Positions 56,684 to 64,000 of a stretch of 64,000 nt of DNA are shown piece after piece; position 1 is the stretch's first letter; the number at the start of each line of letters is the position of its first letter. The position numbers were made by a program, and so were the translations under genes. The stretch is from Linnemannia schmuckeri. Taxonomy: Eukaryota > Mortierellomycota > Mortierellomycetes > Mortierellales > Mortierellaceae. Under the pieces are notes generated by a model that made no database searches, was not told where the DNA came from, and was given only the letters and a program-made list of their open reading frames with translations. The stretch spans positions 1,922,001 through 1,986,000 of the forward strand of contig JANATG010000002.1 of the NCBI GenBank assembly GCA_029449235.1, given 5' to 3'.

Positions 56684-58579
56684 TAGAAGCCAGCATCATT
56701 CCGAGACCGTCGAGACATTTCCAACAAAAGTGCCTTGCTAAAGTTTCAGCCCAGAGAACTCGCCAACACTTAAAAAGCCAAAACTCATGAACTACATTAG
56801 ATCAACAAAGCATCCCTTCATAACGCAAAGCAGTAGCGAGCCCTCATCCATCATTCTTTCTCCTATTCTCCATCTCCTACTGGATTAATCACTTAGTGCG
56901 GACTTCTGTACATTTTTTATATGAAGCCATGAAATAATAAATGCTCTACAAAAGCATGTTATTGTTTTTCTTTCTCCTCTTGCTCGATATTCTCTTTTCA
57001 AACAAGAGTGCCCTTTACACACAGAAACAATACAACGGCGTAGAAATGATTGAGTCGACAAATATATTTTAGGAGAATGAGCGCGTCATTAGGCTGTCGA
57101 CAGAGGATGCCACTAACGATGGCGTTGCTGTAATGTAGGCTGAGATACACTCCGGTGACCCTCTGCGCAATCCAGTCAACCCCCCCCCCCCTATCTTTTC
57201 ACTTTCGCTCCATTGTACCTATTAGACATGTTGACCATCTCCTTCACGGCCATCGAACACGTTTTCATTTACACTTTCTTTTCTGTCTTTGTGTCATTTC
57301 ATTCATCCGTCATTTTTATTCCTGACAACCAACAAACGGGGTACAAGGTTGGGAGTACAATGAAAAAGATTGAACCATTCCCCAACCGTTTTCATTTCCC
57401 ATGCATCATCCTGCTTCTTGCTTTTTTCTCTTTTTGTTGAACGAGAGCCTGCTACAGATTTAGAGTGTAGATAAAAAATTGAGTGGAATATTCAAATCCT
57501 TCTCTATCTTAAGTTCCCGTTTGTCTTCTCCACATATCCCAGCCAATGTACAGTATAAAGAAACACAAAGAACAAAAATTGACCAAACAAATAAACAGAA
57601 CCATCACACAAATAAACAAATAGAAAAAAAACAGAACTCGCAAACACAGAAAAACAAATAAATAAAAAAAGCGAACAAACAGAAGGAATAAAGAAACAAG
57701 CAGAGCCGACTCTAGGCCGCCGAGGGCTGTAGAAATGTTATTTGTGGACCATGCACCAAAGCCGCTAGAATCCATTGGGTCGTCAACACTGCCCAAACAA
57801 ACAAAAAGACAAAAAACAAAATAGCAATTGTCTATCTCTATTGTTGGTCCATGCATCCTCGCGCATAGTTTTCTCTCTCATTTTCCAAACCCAAATCGAC
57901 GTTCTACGGATGATATTTCCTTGTACAGTCAAGAGGCTCGGAGGTGGTTCCGATGAGGAGAGGATTATGCGCGACAAGAAAACAGACCTGTAACTAAAGT
58001 CCGCCCTTCTTTCCCATCAGACCCCCTCGTCCATTCATTTCTTTCCCTTTACGCTTTCCATACATTATGTCGTCCATGTTCGTGCCTCGACATCATCCTC
58101 TTGTATTCTGTTGCCGTGCGTGTGGCACCATTTACTACGCCTTTCCTCATTAAAACGCCTTACCCCATTTAAAAATTTAGTTATGTGAGCGATTTAGAAC
58201 TAATGGCCTGAAGTGGACGGTAGAGAAAGTGCTTTTCTCTTTTTCATTCTTAGACTCCGCTTATAAACGACGTTGACGTCTTGTCATGCGGAATCGAATG
58301 AAAAAAAGCCAAGAACGCAAGCCTCTTCCATATCATTTGTCTATAGTCAATCTTTCTCTTCAACCATTGAAGAGTGGTACTTCGCGAGAGGTATTATTCA
58401 CTGCAAGTGAAAGAGAGGTTATGTGGAGCGATGATCATCATTACCAGGGAACTGAACAGGTATAAAAGCAATGACAATCGCCACTCTTTTCGCTCATCAT
58501 CCAGCAACAGCTACAACATCCTCACCTCTCAATTACAACAACAACAACAACAACAACAAAGCTACCCACATCTCCAGCA
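56684..58579. other. Spacer upstream of the second three-domain gene; right arm of the 4.9-kb duplication
   Basis: It is the diverged counterpart of about 52200-53442 from 57090 on, with its own AAACAAACAGAA-rich stretch at 57540-57700 and a C10 run at 57181-57190. No gene is seen. Confidence 0.6.
58461..58468 (+). promoter_or_regulatory. TATA box of three-domain Kazal gene, copy 2
   Basis: TATAAAAG lies 119 bp before the ATG at 58580, identical in position and context to the first copy. Confidence 0.65.
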
Positions 58580-59191
58580 ATGCAATTCTCCACCCTGATC
58601 ACTCTCACTGTCGCCACTTCGATGGCTGTCCTGTCTGCCATGGCCGCTCCTGCCGTCCCCAAGTGCGGCACTATCTGTCCCGCCGTCTACCAGCCTGTCT
58701 GCGCCAAGGCCATCGATGGTTTGAACAAGGTCTTTGGCAATGCCTGCGAGCTCAAGAACTACAACTGCAAGCACCCCAACGCCAACTTTGTTGCTGTTGC
58801 CGACTCTGAGTGCAAGGACTTTGTTGCTGTTGACAAGCGCGCCGCCGCCGCCGCCCCCAAGTGTGACACTGTCTGTCCCACCATCTACCAGCCCGTCTGC
58901 GCCAAGATCCAGTCTGGCAAGTCCCAGACTTTCGGCAACACCTGCGAGTTGGACGTCTACAAGTGCGAACACCCCACCGAGAAGGTCGAGTTGCTTGCCA
59001 GTGCTGACTGTGCTGCTGCAGCCCCTGCCTGTGCCATTGCCTGTCCCGCTGTTTACAAGCCTGTCTGCGCCAAGTACCCCAACGGCGACCTCCAGACGTT
59101 TGGCAACAGATGTGAGATGGGCGTCTTTAACTGCAAGAACCCCGCCATTACCTTTTCCCTTGTTACCGAGGGCGACTGCGATGTCAACTAG
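58580..59191 (+). CDS. Secreted three-domain Kazal-type protease inhibitor, copy 2 (203 aa)
   Basis: The protein and nucleotide sequence are identical to the gene at 53646, including signal peptide, three domains with P1 Ala35/Thr101/Ala157 and the Lys86-Arg87 site. Promoter and 3' UTR are also identical. Two identical expressed copies would double the dose of this inhibitor. Because the outer flanks differ, a collapsed or duplicated assembly contig is less likely than true duplication followed by gene conversion. Confidence 0.9.
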   Translation: MQFSTLITLTVATSMAVLSAMAAPAVPKCGTICPAVYQPVCAKAIDGLNKVFGNACELKNYNCKHPNANFVAVADSECKDFVAVDKRAAAAAPKCDTVCPTIYQPVCAKIQSGKSQTFGNTCELDVYKCEHPTEKVELLASADCAAAAPACAIACPAVYKPVCAKYPNGDLQTFGNRCEMGVFNCKNPAITFSLVTEGDCDVN

Positions 59192-59498
59192 AGGATTGCA
59201 CTCTTCCCCTCGCCTTTCTTAATACCTATACGAATATTCCTAAAACACACAGCTAGATCCTAGACTTGTGTAGACAGCACCTCTCACTTATTTCCTTACC
59301 CTTTTAGAAAAAAGCGAAACCTGTTGACCAGCGTGCACCGATAAAATAAAAGACCAATATTTACATTTTTTGCTTTCTTGTTCGTGATCTTGAGCAGTGT
59401 GACTTTCCGTGTCTTTTTATTACCAAATCACCATTTAGAGGGGTAATGCAGTGACTTGTATTTAGGCAATAGCGATTGACGCGAATTCACGCGTTATT

Positions 59499-59533
<35 letters not shown>

Positions 59534-60265
59534 CCCTAGATAAATCAATACTTATTGTTACAGAGTCACTGTTATCCTGTTTAATTCTCTCAGCGCCACT
59601 TTTCAAACAAATGCTGGGGGGGCATCTCCCATCCTTAACCCTCAGCACCCACCTACCCCATATTGCAGTTTCAAATCGATCTAAGCCACACCTGCACCTT
59701 TTTGGTATTTAAAATCTCCTTGTTCTTTCCACCCTGCCCTTTCCTCGGGCCCAGAAAAATAAGAGCAGTAAAAAAAGAAACCATCCACAACCAAACGCGC
59801 TTCCCTCCGATCTTTCAAATCGAAATATAAAACGGTTGCATTTGTATGCGTGATGCGTTTGAATCCATGTATATGAGCTAACTGGTCCCAGTGGCTAACA
59901 GCTCCAGAGAAAGAGTGAAGGATGCCGAAAGGTTTCGTATCTTGACAAAGTACCTGCAATCCGAATAGATTCACTTACTGCCCTCTCCATCCCCTCCTGA
60001 CCACCATTCCCATGTTTGATAAATGTCGTACAGAACCATCAGCTAAGCAAAGTACATTTGCAAGCAAGCGGTTTAGAAGCATTCGCTTAGAATGGAGGGG
60101 CACTAGGAAAAGGTACACCCGTTTTTGTTCTTCAAGCACAAAAGTAACCATAATCGCCACTCTTTTTTGTACTTGACATTCAGCATTAATAAGAAATACC
60201 ATTTTGTTACCATCCAGCAACAACAACAAAAAGTCAACCAATGCCACCCCACCTTTTCCCCTAAA
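59192..60265. other. Intergenic spacer with long poly(T)
   Basis: It contains a T-run of about 31 at 59503-59533 and no supported gene. The last 100 bp (CATCCAGCAACAACAACAAAAAG) resembles the CAA-rich leader of the three-domain genes and leads into the pseudogene at 60266. Confidence 0.5.
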
Positions 60266-60562
60266 ATGTAGTTCTCCAACCTGGTCACCTTGGCCGTTGC
60301 CGTCTCAATGGCCGTCTTCTCTGCCATGGCGGCTCCTGCTCTTGCACCTGCTCCTGCGTCTGCTCCCGCTGCGCTCAAAAAACGTTCCGGTTGCCCTCCT
60401 TGCCCCAGCGTGTACAAATCTGTTTGCGCTCGATTTGCCAATGGTTCCACTAGGACTTACGTCAACGGTTGCGAGCTGAATTGAGCCAACTGCTTTAACC
60501 CTAGAAATACGGGCAACATCATCTATAAGAGTACCTACTGGCCCATCCCATCCAAAAGCTAA
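60266..60562 (+). pseudogene. Decayed single-domain Kazal gene
   Basis: The start ATG-TAG-TTCTCC matches MQFS of the intact genes, with the second codon changed to TAG. The signal peptide continues FSNLVTLAVAVSMAVFSAMAAPA. A Pro/Ala linker with a Lys-Lys-Arg site follows, then CPPCPSVYKSVCARFANGSTRTYVNGCELN. An in-frame TGA then breaks the domain before ANCFNPRNTGN and a TAA at 60560. An internal ATG could still make a 64-residue peptide without the last part of the domain. Only two stops and otherwise good conservation suggest recent death. Confidence 0.8.
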
Positions 60563-60955
60563 GCCTTCATCAGCGATTTCGTTTGGCGGTGTTGTATTCT
60601 AAACCGATATGGGCGAACAGTGTTACGATGGCAGTTAGATTTACAGTGGCTTCCAAAACTGTAGGTCCTTGGTTCTCGTTTTCTTAGATAGATTATCTTT
60701 CAGTTTCTGCACCTAAACCTAGTTACCAAAAATATACGCGATATAAAAGTGAGACGTCTTGGTTCCTTTGCGTTATGATAAGCATTTGTATTTGAAGTGC
60801 ATGTACCGCTCATCTTCCTTTGTTTTTCTTTCTCTGTCTTTTAGTATCGAGTTGAGTAGAGGTAATATTGCGTAGATATTGAGAATAGTAGACAGGAAGA
60901 AAAGATAGGCCGTAGAGATTGATGTGAAGAGTGAGGAGATAAGATCAAAAGTGCT
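60563..60955. other. Short spacer
   Basis: About 390 bp with no recognised gene or repeat. Confidence 0.45.
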
Positions 60956-61222
60956 GTGTCATTTGTTGGAATATCTTCCATTCTTCCTTTGCTCCCAAGG
61001 GAATACATGGTGGAATCAAATATACGAATAACATGTACAAAGGGCAAGGTCAATGATATTTGCGTAGAGGGGTGTAAACAAACCGATGCCTGTTCGGTCT
61101 ACTGCGAGTCTCCTTTCAGAACATCCAAACAGATCAGGATGGGATCTGTGTGCAAATTAAGAATCAAAAGAGGAAGAGGGGATGGATTTGCGAAAGCGAG
61201 AGAGAATGTCTGCAGACGTTAA
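60956..61222 (+). CDS. Small Cys-rich ORF, possible Kazal-type relic (88 aa)
   Basis: The frame contains CVEGCKQTDACSVYCE, then a 15-residue gap and CKLRIKR, then a final ENVC. The Cys-x3-Cys start and the CKLR segment resemble the family (CKLRTWNC in the gene at 44853), but Cys5 is missing and the core TFGN is replaced by QIRMGSV. No convincing signal peptide precedes it. It may be a decayed copy with an open frame or a diverged short gene; I cannot decide between them. Confidence 0.35.
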   Translation: MSFVGISSILPLLPREYMVESNIRITCTKGKVNDICVEGCKQTDACSVYCESPFRTSKQIRMGSVCKLRIKRGRGDGFAKARENVCRR

Positions 61223-61550
61223 CAACAAACACATCTCATCTTTTTGGAACGCTATGTATTTTGTCCTATGTTCAACTTGGTAATCTTCATATCTCACAGA
61301 CACTCATCTCTCGTCTTGAATTTTCTTTTCTTTTCCTGCAATGTCTGACAACAATGCGCACGATAGAGAAAAAAAATGGAAGTGAAGGCACATGTTTCCC
61401 AGAACGTATAAAAACAGCACGTCTTCGTCCATGTTAATACATGTTAACACATTCCTCATCTTCCAAACGTTTTGTTCTTCTAACACAAAATACTTCGTGT
61501 CCTCCCTACCATACTCTCTCACTCCCCTTACAACAGCCCATACACATCTA

Positions 61551-61825
61551 ATGCACTTTTACGTGGCCCCCGTCGGCATCCTCTCCTCTATTTCCAAAGC
61601 CGCGGCGATTTAGAAGCGCGGGCTGTGCATTAGTCTTGGTATTACCTTTCTGTCCAACAAGAGAATCCTATACGCAAAAGAGCAACAAGGACGGCAGCTT
61701 CAGGAATTTCGAAAAGTTTCTGCAAGTTCTCGCTCTACAACTGCGCCACCACCGAGGATCCTACACTGCCCTCAAAAAGGACAAGTCTCCCTGTGATAGT
61801 CTTCCCATCGACTCATACGCATAGG
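61551..61825 (+). pseudogene. Frameshifted Kazal-type remnant
   Basis: One frame reads FCPTRESYTQKSNKDGSFRNFEKF and the +1 frame continues at the same place with CKFSLYNCATTEDPT. Together these correspond to the CP...(T)F.N-KFCxLxVYNCxNPT part of the family. A frameshift within the GAAAAGTTTCTGC stretch, an early TAG after the putative signal region (SSISKAAAI) and lost cysteines mark it as dead. Confidence 0.55.
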
Positions 61826-62127
61826 CTGTTTTTTGCTCTTAAAAGTGCGCATGTTGGAACCTTTTCGAAACGAGTGCAAAAACATAAACCCTTGCTTATA
61901 GTTACCTTCCTTTTCTCCTTACCTTAGGTGCAGGACCAAGAATAAGGTCTTTCATGGCATCAATGACAGATATTTTGTTTGAAAAGAGCAAAAGAATTTC
62001 CCCCGCAGATCAAATGTCAATGTGACTGCGATCTATCAATTGTAAACACTTCGGGGGAGTGGCATCCCTCTCTCGCTTGAATACACGCTTTTCACACTTC
62101 TTTCATTTCTCAATACAACACCACATC
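61826..62127. other. Spacer before the mL60 gene
   Basis: About 300 bp and no gene; it probably holds the mL60 promoter. The leader TTTCTCAATACAACACC precedes the ATG. Confidence 0.45.
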
Positions 62128-62965
62128 ATGTTTGGAGCATTCAGAGCATCAACCGTTAGCCAAGGAGGCCTTCTTTGGTACACACACCTATCCACCACCT
62201 GCCACTCACCACTAGTTTAACGGTCCCTACCAACAGGATGTCAAAAAGTGCACGACGACTGATCACCGCCCTTCCTCTTCCTCTTTACATGGTTTTTTAG
62301 GAAGGCCCGCATGAAGATGGATTTGAGCCCTACACAAAAGGCAAACATCCGCAAGCGCCTGAAGGCCGCCGACGATGTCGTTATGAAAATTCAGCAGTCT
62401 GGCGTTGAGTGCAATGCCTTGGTAAGAAAGACAGGCAATCCGATCCTTTTTTCTACAAAAGAAGAGTTAGTTTCAGGAACAAGGACTGCAAATAGGCACA
62501 AGTGCATACGACAAGGAACAACCCAGCAACTATAATTTCTTTTTGTCAGGAGAGTGATGGCAAGAAGTCGTTTGTTCATTATCGTGAGACGTACCAGCAC
62601 CAGCCCATCATATCGAAGAAGGATCCCCGCAGGGCAATCAAGGCCCGGCCAAAAAAAAAAAAAAGAACTCGATTGGACCGTCGTCCACCCACCGTCGCCA
62701 CACCTATGATTGCCTCATCCACCTCTTCCATACAGGAATAACCAAATCAACAAACAGTATCTAACCGCACGCACGTCGTTGTTGACTACAACTTATTGGG
62801 CCAAAATAGACCAAGTTGAAGGCTGAGCCTACAGAGGCCCAGATGCCTGCCAAGGACAAGTACACCGTCTTCAGCAGGACCTTCAAGGGATACCGCAAGT
62901 CTGTCCACAAGGTCCCTCACTTCACCAAGGTCGCCGTCCCCCGTACCGCCCCCGCCGGATTCTAA
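62128..62965 (+). CDS. MRPL31: Mitochondrial large-subunit ribosomal protein mL60 (Mrpl31-like)
   Basis: Exons 62128-62177, 62301-62421, 62550 to about 62693 and 62810-62965 give about 156 residues (yeast 131). The N terminus MFGAFRASTVSQGGLLWKARMKMDLSPTQ-type fits Mrpl31 (MFG.F....GGLLWK), and the Trp codon is restored by joining exons 1 and 2. The last exon carries KDKYTVFSRTFKGYRKSVHKVPHF, the family's conserved end. The end of exon 3 is uncertain: the only phase-compatible GT before the stop at 62739 is a poor donor (ACC|GTCGCC at 62694), just after a Lys-rich A13 run. The protein is a structural part of the fungal mitoribosome. It is convergent with the carboxylesterase gene. Confidence 0.8.
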
Positions 62966-63215
62966 AGCAGGACAGGATATCAAATATAAGGAGCAGTACG
63001 ACAGGAGGCTATTTTCTGAGCAGCATGGAAGACAGGATGGCGACAAATAGACATGGAAAAACATATGTATAATACAAAAATCATTCAACAAATCGTAAAC
63101 AGAAGTGCAGGAAACAACATGGATCTTTTATGTCGTGCGTCTGTTTATGAAGAGAGACTTAAGGAAAAAAAAAAAAAAAAAAAAAAAAAAAGAAAAACGG
63201 GAAGAGAATGACTAT
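62966..63215. other. Convergent 3' spacer with poly(A) run
   Basis: This lies between the mL60 stop and the esterase stop. It contains an A-run of about 28 at 63164-63191. Confidence 0.55.
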
Positions 63216-64000
63216 TTATGGCTTGATGCCTTTGACGAGGTTAAAGCCAACTTCACTAGCTCGACCAAGCGCAGCTTGCTCGGCAGTATACGCATACGAT
63301 TTCCGCCAGAACGCAATCTCCTCCGCCGAAAGCCGCTCCACAGCACCTCTCGTCACCTTCAAATCATTCCCAAACACAATTGCCTCCTTCTCTGCTACCA
63401 CCGCCTCCTCCCCCGCGCCTACATCTTCTCCCAAAGCAGAGGTAGTAGGATAAAGACTTTCGGTAACCTTGGGGAGCGTAGAAGCCTTGGGCGAAGGCGC
63501 CGTCACAAACTCGATCCAAACCTCCTGGACCTTCTTCACAAACTCCCTCTCCTCCTCATTCAACACGTTCCTTGCCGTTGCGTTTCCAAAGACGAAAAAC
63601 ATATCCACCCCATGATGGGCTCCTATTCCGGGCATCATGGATTCCAGTTTTTCGGTATGACGATCGAAATAGTATCGAGTCAACTGGGCGTGTGGGTGGG
63701 CCATGATGGCTTCACTGACTTGGAAGACGGGGAACCGGTGCCCGCCGTCGCCTGTAAGGCGCACTGAGAGGTGCTGGACTTCAGTGTCGGTTTTGGGGGT
63801 GCCGAAGATGGTGTTGAATTGTGGCCGGTCGGAGGGTGGGCAAAAGCGGGAGATGAAGGGGTCGTATTCTTGCAGTGTGGATGCTCCCAGCTGTGCCACA
63901 AGCATCGATCCTATTCAAGGACAGAGAGTTTTGTTCCAATGCAAAGTCAAGCACGATCAGATATCAACCTGATAAATAACGTACTCATAAAAAGTGAATA
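63216..64000 (-). CDS. Type-B carboxylesterase, C-terminal part (runs off the right edge)
   Basis: The terminal exon on the minus strand is 63910-63216 (acceptor GAATAG just upstream) and codes for about 231 residues. A likely intron 63984-63911 (donor GTACGT) precedes it, so the rest lies outside the window. The motif GIGAHHGVDMFFVFGN carries the catalytic His context of the COesterase family (G-x-x-H-x-x-D-x-x-F-V-F-G). WIEFVTAPSPK follows, the usual end of the fold. The nucleophile Ser and the acidic residue would be upstream and cannot be checked. An unusual tail after the esterase fold (Glu/Ala-rich, ending GFNLVKGIKP) adds about 80 residues. No signal peptide can be assessed. Confidence 0.82.

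Larger units (their letters stand above)
58377..59353. repeat. 977-bp direct repeat, copy 2 (identical to 53443-54419)
   Basis: Second copy of the block. Its edges read GTAC|TTCGCGAG on the left and AATAAAAGA|C on the right, where similarity to copy 1 ends abruptly. Confidence 0.85.

Overview
This window is eukaryotic nuclear DNA from a filamentous fungus. Most genes carry several short GT..AG introns, AGC, P4-ATPase and Rei1 families appear in fungal form, and a fungal-type mitochondrial ribosomal protein (mL60/Mrpl31) is present. Very long Ser/Gln-rich proteins, TG/CAA microsatellites and many secreted Kazal-type inhibitors suggest an early-diverging Mucoromycota lineage such as Mortierellaceae. 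That placement is inference; no species was identified.

Layout. 1-0.7 kb: the 5' part of an EF-hand protein gene (minus strand, runs off the left edge). 1.5-6.5 kb: a tandem pair of five-exon class B flavin (Baeyer-Villiger-type) monooxygenases. 6.7-9.6 kb: a nest of 5'-truncated LINE copies, one interrupted by a tRNA-derived SINE with a clear target-site duplication, ending just upstream of a tRNA-Glu(CTC) gene. 11.4-22.5 kb (minus): a very large Rim15/Greatwall-type AGC kinase, probably with a 1.4-kb leader intron reaching to about 23.9 kb. 23.9-32.7 kb: mostly non-coding, low-complexity DNA that holds a second LINE fragment plus tRNA-Glu(CTC) cassette and a 941-bp MITE with perfect 31-bp terminal inverted repeats. 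32.7-39.8 kb: a P4-ATPase lipid flippase. 40.2-42.0 kb: Rei1-like cytoplasmic 60S maturation factor. 43-61.8 kb: a cluster of secreted Kazal-type protease-inhibitor genes (five intact, one doubtful ORF and at least six decayed copies). 62.1-63.0 kb: mL60. 63.2-64.0 kb: the C-terminal end of a type-B carboxylesterase (minus strand, runs off the right edge).

The most notable part is the Kazal cluster. Its members differ in domain number (1, 3 or 5), in the residue at the predicted reactive site (Lys, Arg, Tyr, Ala, Thr, Glu) and in state of decay. Two 3-domain genes are identical over 977 bp although the DNA just upstream has diverged. This is what a fast-turning, locally duplicating arsenal of extracellular protease inhibitors would look like. 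The second notable theme is the repeat content: LINE fragments end about 90-100 bp upstream of both tRNA-Glu genes, and SINE, MITE and fold-back insertions all have recognisable boundaries.
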